This document shows, piece by piece, positions 7,292 through 16,499 of a DNA stretch of 49,753 nucleotides; position 1 is the first letter of the stretch; each line of letters begins with the position of its first letter. The translations under genes and the position numbers were made by a program. The stretch is taken from NCBI RefSeq assembly GCF_000373105.1, contig NZ_KB890441.1, positions 1 to 49,753 on the forward strand, written 5' to 3'. The notes under the pieces were generated by a model. It did no database searches, was not told where the DNA came from, and worked only from the letters and a program-made list of their open reading frames with translations. Source of the DNA: Neolewinella persica DSM 23188. GTDB lineage: Bacteria > Bacteroidota > Bacteroidia > Chitinophagales > Saprospiraceae.

Positions 7292-9817
7292 TTACCACTT
7301 GGCCGTTACCCCAAAACCAAGGTCAATGCCTGCTGAAGAAACGCCACTGGCGAAAGTACGGTAGTGCCGATCCAGCAGGTTCTCCCCCTTCAGGCGGAGG
7401 CTCCAGTGGTCGTTCAGGTCGTAGGCTGCGTAGAGGTTGATGGTCCACCACGCAAGGCTGCCGGCGAAGGTGATGTCTTGTTTTAGGGGCGTAAGTTCGA
7501 GATTGTCGGCTGTGCCGAGTCGATCAAATTCGAACCCATCGTCGGCACTACCGAATATGGCACCTACGGCGTAATCTTCCGGGGCTTTGGCCAGCTGATA
7601 GCGCACACGGCAACTGAGGTTCCAACGTTCCCTGGCCCAGCCCAGGGCCGTTTGGCCGTAAGGTGGTGGGATGTGGTCCTGGGGCAGGTCTAGTATGGAG
7701 CCATCGGGCGCCAGCTGGTCCCGTCGCCCACGTAGATAGTGGAAGGCAGAGGTGAGTCGCCAGCCCCGGCCGATGGTTATCCGGGCGTCAAGATCTAAAC
7801 CGTAGATGCGGGCGCTTTCGGCGTTGACGTTGGTCTGGGCAAAAAGCGTCTCTCCACGGCTGACGAAGGAGGTTTGGCCGTTAGGCAAAGTACCGTTTTG
7901 CCGGATGATGGCTTGGTTCAACCAACTGTGGTAGGCCGTCAGCCCAAGTTCAAGGCGGTTGTTAATAGCCCGGAAACGATACCCTGTTTCGAGGGTGTTG
8001 GACCGTTCGGGCTGCAACTCTGGGTTGGGAACCTGGATGAAGCCGTTGTTCTCCCGGAATTTGGCAAAATCGTCGATGTTGGGTGCGCGAAAGCCTTGAG
8101 CAAACAGCGCTCGCCAATGGTGGGGACCGGACTTGTGGATAAGGCCGAGGGCAGCGGTGGTGGCACCCTCCGTATTTTTGATGCCGTCCAGGTAAGCCTG
8201 GGGCCAGGCGATGGGGTCATCGGTGCCGAAGCGGGCATTGAGCCGTTGCCGGCTGTAGCGAAGGCCACCGCGCAGCTTCCATTCCCGACTCAGTGGGTAG
8301 GTGGCTTCTGCGTAGGCTCCGCCGGAGGCCAGCCCGGAGCCCTGACTGGGGTAGCGGGTGCTGATGCCGGAGAAGTCCCTGCTTCCATCGTCGATGTTCT
8401 GAAGGTAGGCCACGGAGGTCACGGCATCGTATCGGAGGTCGAAGCCGTAGCGCAGAGTGGTGTTGCCCAGTGATTTGGTAAAGTCCGCCTGCAGGTTGGT
8501 GGCGTGAACGTCGACCAGGTCATGCTGAGCCTGAGGGTCACCGAAAAGGCGTTGAATGCGGTCTTCAGCTACAAATTGATAAGAGAGCAGATAGCTCGCC
8601 AGATCATATAGGGCCGTCGGTCGGCGATCGTCGAGGCGCAGGGCGGCCAGTGCCCGGGTTTGGGGACCATAGTCCCAGCGGGCCCAGCGCAACTGGCCGG
8701 CACGGCGTTCGATCAGGGCGTCGTAGCGGGGGATGTCAGAAGTGGTGGAGAGTTGAAAGTTGGCGGATAGTTCCAATCGGTCTTTTAGGCGGAAGCGGAA
8801 CTTCTGCAGTAGGTTGTACTGGTTGTACGCGGTGCCGATTTGTTGGTTGGGGGCGTCGTTAGGAACCACGACATCGACGCCGTTTTGGCGTTCCACGTAT
8901 TCCTCACGCAGGCCGAAGTCGGCAAAGCGATCGCTTCTTTGGGCGCCGGCGCGCAGGTGCGAGGTGAAGGTCGTGGAGAGCAGGGTGAGGGAAGCGAAGT
9001 TCTCCGCGCTGTACGCCAACCGGACGCTTTGAGCGAAGCTGTGGGCGGCAGTGCCATAGTTGATGGCTCCTTGTCCCTCCCACTTTGCATCCTGCGTTCC
9101 CGCCTGATTTCCCTGCCGTCCCACCTTAAACATGGGCTCCTGCGTCCGAAAATGTACGACTCCGCCCAGCGCATCGCTGCCATAAGCCAAGGCTCCGGCA
9201 CCGTAGATCAACTCCAACCGGTCCAGCGCCAGGGGATCAACGGTTATGGTGTTTTGCAAATGGCCATTCCTGAAAATGGCGTTGTTCATCCGGACGCCGT
9301 CCACCACCAGCAATACCCGGTTGGCCTCAAAGCCCCGTACCACCGGGCTGCCGCCGCCAAACTGTGATTTCTGCACGTAAACCCCACTAAGATTCGCCAG
9401 GGCATCGGCTGTAGTGAGGCTCTGCGTCCGGGTAATATCGGCTTGGTTAACGGTCTCAATTTGATACGGTAATTCTGCGGCAATTTCATTTCGCCGCCCC
9501 ACTACCGTCGGCATATCCAACACTGTTTGCCCGCCATCCATCCAAAAAACATAGCCCTCCCTTGCTAACTGACGAAGACTCTTCGAAGATGCTCCATAAC
9601 CCACGTAGTCAACCCTGATTACGGCATTTAGTGGAAGCTTTGGCGGTAAGGCAAGGTGTCCAAAATCGTTCGTCCTACCGAGGTAAGTGGAATCGGGCAG
9701 CAATGTGACGACGGCGTAGGGCAGGGGAGCACCGGCCTCGTCAACGATGCGAAGGGTGTCCTGAGCAGCGAGCCATGACAGGGAGGAAAACAGGAGATAA
9801 ATAAGGATGAAACGCAA
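7292..9817 (-). CDS. TonB-dependent outer-membrane receptor
   Basis: An 841-residue protein with a signal peptide (MRFILIYLLFSSLSWLAAQ), a carboxypeptidase-regulatory-like beta-sandwich (about 20-95), a plug domain (about 115-230; LERLELIYGAG-like LDRLELIYGAGALAYGSD, followed by GGVVHFRT) and a 22-strand-type barrel ending in an aromatic residue (FGVTAKW). It takes up a bulky ligand using TonB energy. The plug wording ITVDPLALDRLE and ALGGVVHF is common in haem/transferrin-type and ferric-siderophore receptors, so iron or haem is possible, but the ligand is not fixed. No SusD partner is present, so it is not a SusCD pair. Residue run HLRAGAQRS is encoded by a stretch at about 8942-8960 that looks like a degraded copy of the dispersed element with two extra bases. 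Confidence 0.92.
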   Translation of the reverse strand: MRFILIYLLFSSLSWLAAQDTLRIVDEAGAPLPYAVVTLLPDSTYLGRTNDFGHLALPPKLPLNAVIRVDYVGYGASSKSLRQLAREGYVFWMDGGQTVLDMPTVVGRRNEIAAELPYQIETVNQADITRTQSLTTADALANLSGVYVQKSQFGGGSPVVRGFEANRVLLVVDGVRMNNAIFRNGHLQNTITVDPLALDRLELIYGAGALAYGSDALGGVVHFRTQEPMFKVGRQGNQAGTQDAKWEGQGAINYGTAAHSFAQSVRLAYSAENFASLTLLSTTFTSHLRAGAQRSDRFADFGLREEYVERQNGVDVVVPNDAPNQQIGTAYNQYNLLQKFRFRLKDRLELSANFQLSTTSDIPRYDALIERRAGQLRWARWDYGPQTRALAALRLDDRRPTALYDLASYLLSYQFVAEDRIQRLFGDPQAQHDLVDVHATNLQADFTKSLGNTTLRYGFDLRYDAVTSVAYLQNIDDGSRDFSGISTRYPSQGSGLASGGAYAEATYPLSREWKLRGGLRYSRQRLNARFGTDDPIAWPQAYLDGIKNTEGATTAALGLIHKSGPHHWRALFAQGFRAPNIDDFAKFRENNGFIQVPNPELQPERSNTLETGYRFRAINNRLELGLTAYHSWLNQAIIRQNGTLPNGQTSFVSRGETLFAQTNVNAESARIYGLDLDARITIGRGWRLTSAFHYLRGRRDQLAPDGSILDLPQDHIPPPYGQTALGWARERWNLSCRVRYQLAKAPEDYAVGAIFGSADDGFEFDRLGTADNLELTPLKQDITFAGSLAWWTINLYAAYDLNDHWSLRLKGENLLDRHYRTFASGVSSAGIDLGFGVTAKW

Positions 9818-9889
9818 GGGGGAAGCTTTCCTGGTTGGGGTTGAAATTTAAAAAGGTACTGCAAATATCGCTGATATTAAACTAAGGGC

Positions 9890-9938
9890 GAGGGGCTGTG
9901 CCCCGAGAAAACCACCTTCTTTCGGGGCACAGCCCCTC
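9890..9938 (-). terminator. 17-bp inverted repeat downstream of T9SS protein gene
   Basis: GAGGGGCTGTGCCCCGA (9890-9906) and its exact complement TCGGGGCACAGCCCCTC (9922-9938) flank a 15-nt loop. It lies just beyond the stop of the minus-strand gene ending at 9951 and upstream of the TonB receptor. Likely transcription end or transcript-stabilising hairpin. Confidence 0.65.
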
Positions 9939-9950
9939 ACCCTTGAAGGG

Positions 9951-12176
9951 TCAGCGAATCAAAGAAAACTGCCCCTCCCGAACCTCCACTTTTTCCGACC
10001 CCGGGAACCGGAAGGCCATCCGGTACAGGTAGGTGTCCGTATTCTGGTAGGTGCCGTTAATGGTGCCGTCCCACGCTTCTTCCTGGTTGGTGCTGGTGAA
10101 AACCTGCTGCCCCCAACGGTTGAAGATGATGAGGGTATAGCTCTCCGCAGGGCAATTACTGAAGAGACGAAACTTTTCGTTGGTACCGTCACCATTTGGC
10201 GTGATCAATTCAGGAACCCGACCTTCGCATTCACAAAATTCGGCGATGTCCAAGCCATCGTACACCAGCAGGGTGGAGTCTCCACATTCGTTGGTTACGG
10301 TTACCGGATAGGTAGTCCCAAATTCGGCGGTAAGGGTCCGTGGATTATCCGTGTTGCCATCTTCCCAGCGTACACTTTCTATCGCGAGACTACCCGGGTT
10401 GATGATCTCTAGGGTGAAATCCCGGCCATTACATGGATCCTGATCTGTTACGGGCAGAAATTCGGGGAGGAAACGATCATCTTCGGGGAAATCAAAGGCG
10501 GGCCGGAGGATGATCGGGCCACAGTTGATGGTCTGGATGAGAAAGGATAGGGTCTGTCCTTCTTTTGGCTTAGGGAAAGCGACCATCCCGTCGGGGAAAG
10601 TATCCAGGAAAACCGGAATTGGGCTGCCGACCGGGTTCGGTCGGGAAATGACGACAATGACTTCTTCCACGTTGAGGGTTATCCCCAGGTCTGCCAAACA
10701 GTAAACGCCTTCACAGCCCCGGTCTTCTGATCCCGTAAGCGTAGGGTTCGTAGCCGTACTTTCGTAACGCACCTCCCAGCATTCGATCACCGGCGAACAT
10801 TCCTGGGTGATGGTGACGCAGTAAGTACCGGCTGCGGAAACTGACAGGGTGTCGGCCCTGCTACCGTCTGACCAACTGTAGGTCAGGCCTGTCTCTCTTG
10901 GGCGCAGGGTAAGGGGTGAGGTATCACAGCCATAAACGGTGTCTGGTGTCAAGCGTATGGTGTCGGGCACGGGAGGAATGGCAAAAATGGCATCCACGTA
11001 GTTTGGTAATGTCTGGGGCTGAAACGGGGTGGGGCCGTTCTGCTCGAACGGTACGAGGTACCGATTAACGGACGGTTCGGGGCTGGATACACAATTGATC
11101 TCACTAAGGCCGTAAAGCGATCGTTCTTGATTGTCCGGAAAGAGGGTCTGTTCGATAAAATAAATATTGCCGTTGGGGCCGATTTGGAACGGCGCGGTGG
11201 CAATCACAATACGATCAGTGGCAGTGCGTAACCTTTCGATGGCCTGGGTCGTGAAGTTGCTGAGGTCGTACCGGACGATGATCTCTCCAAGAACCGGCCG
11301 GTCTTCGGTGGCGTAAAGGAACCGGCTGTCGGGGGTAAAACAAGCTGCCTGGGCGGTGACGCCGGGAAACTCAGCCAGTTCGGCCCCGATGGCTCCAGTG
11401 GCGTTGTCGAAAGCAAAAAGGATTCCCCGGTGAAAAAGCATACTGCCATCCGGGGAGAATTCTAATTTTCCGCCTACTGGCCGGGTAGGATATTCAACGG
11501 GAGGACCAACGCCGGTGGAGGTAAGGGGAACGACGACGAACAGTGGATTGATGCTGTTGGCATTGTGGCAAATGATCCAGTAGCCCGTGCCATCGGCCAT
11601 TGGTGTTGCGTCGAGGGCTTCGTAGGCAGGAACGTAGACGCGCTGATCGGCGGTACGTACGCCACCGAGGCCTCCGTTCAGATTCATATCAATAATAAAG
11701 TAGGAGAGTCCCCGCCCCAGGGGCTGGCTGGCTACAATACTGTCGCGGTTAAATTCGGTCTCTTCCATCGTGAAGAGGTAATAAATTCCTCGTTCACCAG
11801 AAGGGGCGGGCATGGCAATGGCACTTTGACGGGCACTGAAACCACCACCTTCGAGGCCACGCATGTCATACATAACTTCATGGTTACGATTCCAGATGAT
11901 ACCTGTATTTTGTATCAGGTCCGGATCCGTTCCTGCCGGGCTGACCCGTCCACCACCATTGGTGTAGAACAGTAGATTGCCGGAAGTGTCACTCATCGAA
12001 ACGACACCTTCGAAGCCGTCCATGGCCGAAGGTGGATTAAGTACCGGAGAACCGGAAGCAAAACTGACGGCCAGCTCTTGCCCAAAATGCCAGTGTTCCG
12101 CCTGGCGAGCCTGGGCGGTAAGCGTGGTCGACGCTAACGCAAGAATAAGGGTACAAAAAGGGAGGACTACACGCAT
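9951..12176 (-). CDS. T9SS type B cargo protein, beta-propeller-like
   Basis: A 741-residue secreted protein. Signal peptide at 1-22 (ALASTTLTAQA). Residues about 25-390 contain repeated sheets with FSPDGSMLFHRG and FTPDSRFLYATED, the wording of WD40/PQQ-like propeller blades. Ig-like segments follow (DTVYGCDTSPLTL, SAAGTYCVTIT). The C-terminus is the type B sorting domain: ITPNGDGTNEKFRLF, YTLIIFNRWGQQVF, W-D-G and a TDTYLYRMAF strand, ending in LIR. It should be exported by Sec, then through the type IX system, and held at the surface. Cargo role (adhesion, gliding, binding) is unknown. It starts 15 nt after lspA ends, so the two may share a transcript. Confidence 0.9.
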   Translation of the reverse strand: MRVVLPFCTLILALASTTLTAQARQAEHWHFGQELAVSFASGSPVLNPPSAMDGFEGVVSMSDTSGNLLFYTNGGGRVSPAGTDPDLIQNTGIIWNRNHEVMYDMRGLEGGGFSARQSAIAMPAPSGERGIYYLFTMEETEFNRDSIVASQPLGRGLSYFIIDMNLNGGLGGVRTADQRVYVPAYEALDATPMADGTGYWIICHNANSINPLFVVVPLTSTGVGPPVEYPTRPVGGKLEFSPDGSMLFHRGILFAFDNATGAIGAELAEFPGVTAQAACFTPDSRFLYATEDRPVLGEIIVRYDLSNFTTQAIERLRTATDRIVIATAPFQIGPNGNIYFIEQTLFPDNQERSLYGLSEINCVSSPEPSVNRYLVPFEQNGPTPFQPQTLPNYVDAIFAIPPVPDTIRLTPDTVYGCDTSPLTLRPRETGLTYSWSDGSRADTLSVSAAGTYCVTITQECSPVIECWEVRYESTATNPTLTGSEDRGCEGVYCLADLGITLNVEEVIVVISRPNPVGSPIPVFLDTFPDGMVAFPKPKEGQTLSFLIQTINCGPIILRPAFDFPEDDRFLPEFLPVTDQDPCNGRDFTLEIINPGSLAIESVRWEDGNTDNPRTLTAEFGTTYPVTVTNECGDSTLLVYDGLDIAEFCECEGRVPELITPNGDGTNEKFRLFSNCPAESYTLIIFNRWGQQVFTSTNQEEAWDGTINGTYQNTDTYLYRMAFRFPGSEKVEVREGQFSLIR

Positions 12177-12191
12177 TTCATTGAGACTAAA

Positions 12192-12758
12192 CTATACCCT
12201 AACGCCTTCGTCTCCCAGGTCGGGAACGGCATTTTCGGTGGGCATTTCCGGAAGGCCTTCTTCAGTTTCTTCCTTTTCTTTCCGGAAAACGAAAGGGAGC
12301 ATGATAAACATCCCCGCCATAATGGCCATGTCGGCTACGTTGAATATACCCGTTTGGAGTTTGTCCGTCAGCTGAATGTGGAGCATATCAACTACGTGGC
12401 CGTGAATCAAACGATCAATGATGTTACTTAATCCTCCACCAACGATGAGTGCCAGCGCTACCGTTTGCCAGCCGTTAAGTTTGCGCTCCCGGAAAATAAA
12501 AACCAGTAAACCGACGAGCAGCAGGGCGGGTAGCGCATTGAGCAGAATTGGCTTCAGCCAGGGCCCGAGGTCTTCTCCCAGGGAGAGAAAGGCACCGGTG
12601 TTGGTGGCAAAAGTCAGATTGAAAAGGTCACCAAAGTAGTAAATCGGCGGTTCGCCTTTCAAGTGCTCGATGGCGAGCTGTTTGGTCCATTGATCGAGAC
12701 CAACAGTAAGGGCCACTGCGGTTCCTACGGCAATTAGTCGTGACTTAAAATCTTTCAT
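12192..12758 (-). CDS. lspA: Lipoprotein signal peptidase (signal peptidase II)
   Basis: A 188-residue inner-membrane aspartic protease that removes signal peptides from diacylated prolipoproteins. Four hydrophobic helices are visible (about 8-26, 68-90, 98-118, 138-160). The catalytic pair should be D115 in GGGLSNIIDRLIHG and D143 in GIFNVADMAI, and LDQWTKQLA is the conserved first-helix motif. The charged tail (about 160-188, rich in Glu) is longer than in most LspA proteins. At least seven lipoproteins with lipoboxes lie in this window and would be its substrates. It sits 90 nt after the TlpA-like gene and 15 nt before the T9SS cargo gene on the same strand. Confidence 0.96.
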   Translation of the reverse strand: MKDFKSRLIAVGTAVALTVGLDQWTKQLAIEHLKGEPPIYYFGDLFNLTFATNTGAFLSLGEDLGPWLKPILLNALPALLLVGLLVFIFRERKLNGWQTVALALIVGGGLSNIIDRLIHGHVVDMLHIQLTDKLQTGIFNVADMAIMAGMFIMLPFVFRKEKEETEEGLPEMPTENAVPDLGDEGVRV

Positions 12759-12848
12759 TCGTGGAAATTATTACTAGATCGCCGGAGGCGTGGAATGGCT
12801 TTAAACCGGTTTGCAGATGGGAAACGAGTTGGTTGCCCATTATGCTGT

Positions 12849-14204
12849 TTACTTTACGGAGAAAATATCGGCGAGTTTTTGTTCCAGCGCGGCTCCACGC
12901 AGGTTACGAGCGATGATTTTTCCTTCTTCGTCGAGCAACACCGTTTGTGGAATACTGGAAACGCCATAAAGGCGGCCATACTCGCTCTGCCAGCCCTTGA
13001 GGTCGGAGATGTGTAACCAGGTAAGTTTATCATCGGCAATGGCTTTCACCCAGCGGTCCTTGGTTTTATCGAGGCTGACACCAAGGATCTCAAAGCCTTT
13101 TTCTTTATACTTATCGTACAGTTTAACCACGTTGGGGTTCTCCCGGCGGCAGGGGCCGCACCAGCTGGCCCAGAAGTCCAGCAAGACTACTTTGCCACGC
13201 AGGCTTTCCAGGCTGATGGTTTCCCCCTCAGGGTTAGGGCCGGCAAAAAGCGGGGCTTCCACACCCGTAGAGAAAGTGCGCATGGTGGCTGCCTGAGCAG
13301 CTACCTTCGCAGTAACTTTTGGATGGTCAGCTTTGAACTGCTCAACGATGGCGTCGGCCAGTTTGACGGTGGCGGGGTGCTTCTTCTGGGAGAGGGCGGC
13401 GAAGCCGCCCGTCATGGCAAACAACCGTGCGCGGCTACCTTCCGGCCACTGGTTGTACACTGCCATCAGGATGTCGGCAAGCTGTTCATTATTGACGGCT
13501 GCTGCCAGCGTGTTGGCGAAGTTGCGGTTGCCTTCATAGGTCCAGGGCAGGTCTCCGTAACCAGCGTCCTGAAAATTGACAAATTGAAAGTAGGTATTCA
13601 CGAAGTAATCCAGTTCCGTCTGGTACTTACCATTGTTCTCGTTGAGGAACGTCAGGTAGGTATTGAGGGTAGCTACTTTTCCGAGGACGGGATAGGCCGC
13701 GGTGGTCTTCTCAATCAGCGTTCGCTTTCTTTCGTCCAGGTTAGCGAGGGCGGCAAGTTGCTGCTCCATAATTTTGCTGTCCTGCTTGGCAGCGGCGGCC
13801 TGGTACGTGCGCATACCGTTGCTAAAGTCACGATTATGAGCCTGAAAGGTTAGTTTCAACTCCTGGTAGGCTTCATTGATCTCCGAGTTTGGCGTCTTCG
13901 CCTGTTTGAACTGGCCGCAGGTGCCGGTGATGGTCAGCGTATCCGCTCCCCCGACAACTACTGGAAGAACGTCACTGGTCCGGCTACCGATGTAGCGAAA
14001 AACGGGGCCGTCAGGGACGGCTATTTCCGTAGCCCACTCACCGGTTTTGGTGGACGTTAGCGGCTTCACGACGTCGAAGTCAATACCGTTAAAGGCGTAA
14101 AGGTAGACGGCCTGACAACCGTTAGCTTCTACGACGATGTTGGTCTGCTGGCCGGAAATGGAAAGCGAAAACAATAAAGAAAGGAGGATGGATAGATATT
14201 TCAT
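12849..14204 (-). CDS. TlpA-like thiol-disulfide oxidoreductase with DUF4369-type N-terminus
   Basis: A 451-residue envelope protein. The signal peptide is MKYLSILLSLLFSLSISGQ. Residues 20-110 form a beta-rich DUF4369-like region, 110-310 is helical, and the C-terminus is a thioredoxin fold: FWASWCGPCRREN with C349/C352 and a cis-Pro in SSIPQTVLLDEEG (about P419). Family members reduce or shuffle disulfides in the periplasm, for example in cytochrome c maturation. I chose ATG 14204; the frame opens 17 codons earlier, which would mask the signal peptide. A TAnnTTTG box lies only 6 nt before this ATG. Confidence 0.92.
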   Translation of the reverse strand: MKYLSILLSLLFSLSISGQQTNIVVEANGCQAVYLYAFNGIDFDVVKPLTSTKTGEWATEIAVPDGPVFRYIGSRTSDVLPVVVGGADTLTITGTCGQFKQAKTPNSEINEAYQELKLTFQAHNRDFSNGMRTYQAAAAKQDSKIMEQQLAALANLDERKRTLIEKTTAAYPVLGKVATLNTYLTFLNENNGKYQTELDYFVNTYFQFVNFQDAGYGDLPWTYEGNRNFANTLAAAVNNEQLADILMAVYNQWPEGSRARLFAMTGGFAALSQKKHPATVKLADAIVEQFKADHPKVTAKVAAQAATMRTFSTGVEAPLFAGPNPEGETISLESLRGKVVLLDFWASWCGPCRRENPNVVKLYDKYKEKGFEILGVSLDKTKDRWVKAIADDKLTWLHISDLKGWQSEYGRLYGVSSIPQTVLLDEEGKIIARNLRGAALEQKLADIFSVK

Positions 14205-14209
14205 TAGCA

Positions 14210-14217
14210 CAAAATTA
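14210..14217 (-). promoter_or_regulatory. Possible Bacteroidota promoter -7 box
   Basis: TAATTTTG on the minus strand matches the Bacteroidota consensus TAnnTTTG. A TTG lies 24 nt further up, slightly further than the usual spacing. Transcription from here would give a nearly leaderless message for the TlpA-like gene. Confidence 0.4.
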
Positions 14218-14450
14218 CGAAATTGAGGCGGTCTGGTTAGCCAAATTATAGTCATGAAGGAGCCGTAGAGCGATAAAACGGGGCCGTTGGCCGATTTTTC
14301 AACGGGTATCTTGCCGATATAAACAACCGATGGCGGCTGCGATAGGTTTAAGTATGCAGATGTCAGTGTTCAGGTATCAGTGTTTAGGATTCAGTATTTA
14401 GCAATCAAGAATCATCAATCAATAATTAATCATCACCAATCAACAATTAC

Positions 14451-14939
14451 ATGTCCAGTCCCCGCTCTCCTTTTGATCGTTCTCCGCTCGGCGGTATTGG
14501 TGGCTTCATCGTCGGCCTGATTATTCTGTACGCCCTCTTTAAACTGGCTGGGGTGTTTTTCAGTATACTCTGGTGGGCAGGGCCTTTTATTTTTATTGCC
14601 TCGCTGATCGTTGACCACAAGGTCTTCCTGGGCTACGTTGGCAGCCTTAAGCGGCTTTTTCAGCGCAATTGGCTCCTGGGTCTTGCTTTTGGTGTATTAA
14701 GTCTGGTACTTTATCCTTTGGTCTCTGCTTACTTGTTAGGCATGGCATTGTTCAAAAAGAAGCTTAAAGAAAAGGCTACGGAAGCGGACGTACGTCGCAA
14801 TGGAGAATGGGCCGACTTTGAAGAGGTTCCGGAAGAGCCGATGGACCTCGACATCGATTATGAAGAACTGCCTCCGGCACCGGAACCCCAGTTGCGCAGG
14901 GATAAGGGAGATACGGAGTATGATGAGTTGTTTGAGTAG
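14451..14939 (+). CDS. Small polytopic membrane protein, unknown function
   Basis: A 162-residue protein without a recognised family. A short polar N-terminus with Pro/Ser/Arg is followed by hydrophobic stretches at about 15-36, 38-55 and 70-100, then an acidic tail (residues 110-162, many Glu/Asp/Pro). The acidic tail would face the cytoplasm by the positive-inside rule, since KRLFQRN and KKKLKEK flank the last helices. The upstream gap (14256-14450) holds AT-rich repeated words such as CAGTGTTCAG and ATCAATCAAT. The following GT2 gene starts about 160 bp later and could be in the same transcript. Confidence 0.75.
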   Translation: MSSPRSPFDRSPLGGIGGFIVGLIILYALFKLAGVFFSILWWAGPFIFIASLIVDHKVFLGYVGSLKRLFQRNWLLGLAFGVLSLVLYPLVSAYLLGMALFKKKLKEKATEADVRRNGEWADFEEVPEEPMDLDIDYEELPPAPEPQLRRDKGDTEYDELFE

Positions 14940-15080
14940 CCCCTCTCCCAAAGCGCTGGAACTGACGTAAAGGACAAAAGTTATCCTCTTCGCCTGTCGA
15001 AGCTGACACTCGAATTCAACGTGGCAGCCTTGTCCCAATACCTTTCCACGAGGTGGGGGATAGTTAGGGACTGTCCGTTT

Positions 15081-15088
15081 TAACTTTC
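15081..15088 (+). promoter_or_regulatory. Possible -7 box before GT2 gene
   Basis: TAACTTTC differs from TAnnTTTG only in the last base. It also contains the in-frame stop that bounds the GT2 reading frame. Weak evidence alone. Confidence 0.2.
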
Positions 15089-15101
15089 AAAATTCTCCCT
15101 C

Positions 15102-16343
15102 ATCGAAGGTTGGCTACTGTATCCCTGTATCGCCCTGGCGCTGGCTTATGTTGGTTGGCAGGGTCGTAATTACTGGTATTGGCGTAAGGCCATTGGCATA
15201 AATCCAGTAGAAAAAAGCAAGTCCATTCCTTCCATTGCGGTGCTCATCCCCTTCCGGAATGAGGCAAAGAACCTGCCGGCTTTGCTCAGGTCATTGCAGG
15301 CACAGGACTACCCGGTGGAAGCGTTTGAAGTGGTCTTCATCGACGACCATTCGGAGGACGCAGGGGTGGAGGTGCTGGCTGCGTTGTTGCCACTGGAGTT
15401 GGGCGGCGTCCCGGTATCCACTAAAGCCTCGTCGGGGCTACCTGCTTTTTCAGCAGAAGGCGGGGCCGCAGGTGCAGAGGAAGCGTTAAAGGAGCCAGGC
15501 AGGCTAAAGGTTCGCCTGCTTTCTCTGGCCGATCACTTAGCTGGCCGCACGGTAGTGGCTCACAAAAAGGAGGCGCTGGCCTACGCCATTGGCCTGTCAA
15601 AGGCAGAATTGATATTAACGACCGACGCAGATTGCCAGCTCCCCCCCGATCTTCTTACCCGGGTAGCCGGGGCGTTTACGCCAACGACGGATGTTGTACT
15701 GGGCCCGGTACTGATCGGTGGCGGAGATGGACTGTTGCATGCTTTTCAGGCCCTTGATCTGGCTGGCTATCAATTGTATACGGCGGCGATGGTCGCCGGC
15801 GGAGCGCCGGGGCTGGCCAACGGAGCGTGTTTGGCCTTCCGGCGGCAGCGATTTATGGAGGCTGGTGGATACGCCGGGGTCGATCATTTGCCTTCGGGAG
15901 ATGATGTGCTTCTGCTACATAAATTTAATCAGGCTGGTTTTCGGTCTTCCTGGGTGCCCGGTCGGGTACCGGTCCGTACCCGGGTAGTTGCGGGCTACCG
16001 GGCATTTTGGCGACAGCGGTTACGTTGGGCGGGGAAGGCGGGCAGCTATGTTCACCCCGGACTAAAATTTGGGCAGGCACTGGCTTATTTAACCTCGCTG
16101 GCCATCCTCCTGGCTATTTTTATCTCTCCCCTGCACCTGCGGCCGCGCCTGGTCCTCCTTCTCTTCGGTACCAAAATTATTGTTGACTACCTATTGTTGC
16201 GCAGCGTAACCCGGTACTACGGGCAAGGGCACCTATTGAGGTGGTATTTCGCCGTGGCCTTGCTTTACCCTTTCTACCTGGTTGCGGTAGGGACAGCGGC
16301 GCTGCTGGGCGTGAAGGCGGGGTGGAAGGGGAGGGGACAGTAA
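15102..16343 (+). CDS. Membrane glycosyltransferase, family 2; start codon unclear
   Basis: A GT-A fold glycosyltransferase that moves a sugar from a nucleotide donor to a lipid or glycan acceptor at the inner membrane. Motifs: SIAVLIPFRNE (first strand), VVFIDDHSED, the DxD motif TTDADCQLPPD, and QRLRWAGKAGSY (QxxRW). Hydrophobic helices lie at the start and at the C-terminus (two or three). The first standard start is GTG at 15240, but it would cut into the first beta strand. The open frame reaches back to a stop at 15081 and encodes an N-terminal helix (WLLYPCIALAYVGW), yet has no ATG, GTG or TTG there. ATC at 15102 or CTG at 15117 (GAAGG 7 nt before it) are candidates; I list 15102. Two copies of the dispersed element lie inside the gene. 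Confidence 0.85.
   Translation: MEGWLLYPCIALALAYVGWQGRNYWYWRKAIGINPVEKSKSIPSIAVLIPFRNEAKNLPALLRSLQAQDYPVEAFEVVFIDDHSEDAGVEVLAALLPLELGGVPVSTKASSGLPAFSAEGGAAGAEEALKEPGRLKVRLLSLADHLAGRTVVAHKKEALAYAIGLSKAELILTTDADCQLPPDLLTRVAGAFTPTTDVVLGPVLIGGGDGLLHAFQALDLAGYQLYTAAMVAGGAPGLANGACLAFRRQRFMEAGGYAGVDHLPSGDDVLLLHKFNQAGFRSSWVPGRVPVRTRVVAGYRAFWRQRLRWAGKAGSYVHPGLKFGQALAYLTSLAILLAIFISPLHLRPRLVLLLFGTKIIVDYLLLRSVTRYYGQGHLLRWYFAVALLYPFYLVAVGTAALLGVKAGWKGRGQ
15459..15475 (-). repeat. Dispersed GC-rich element, copy 5 (in GT2 gene)
   Basis: Minus-strand core GCACCTGCGGCCCCGCC, preceded by TTTAACGCTTCCTCT. On the coding strand it reads GGAAGA inside a loop-like insertion (residues VSTKASSGLPAFSAEG before it), which looks like extra sequence relative to compact GT2 domains. 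Confidence 0.75.
16133..16149 (+). repeat. Dispersed GC-rich element, copy 6 (in GT2 gene)
   Basis: Perfect core GCACCTGCGGCCGCGCC with TCTCCCCT before it. It encodes LHLRPR between two C-terminal membrane helices of the glycosyltransferase. Confidence 0.8.
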
Positions 16344-16499
16344 AACTGTTTTCTCACCCTGTAGCCGATGAAAACGATATTTGGCCAGGCGTACCATTCG
16401 TCGTAAAAAGTCGTCCCCCACACCTTTTAGACATTGTGATGTTAATGTTTTGCTCCCCCCTCACCGTCGTGAAGTAACTTAGCACCCGAATTTTACCCC

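Noticed and set aside
8942..8960. Further copy of the element in the TonB receptor gene
   Set aside because: The match needs two inserted bases; noted as a possible degraded copy but not counted.
7292..9817. SusC/SusD polysaccharide-utilisation pair
   Set aside because: No SusD-like gene is adjacent and the protein lacks the usual long SusC form.
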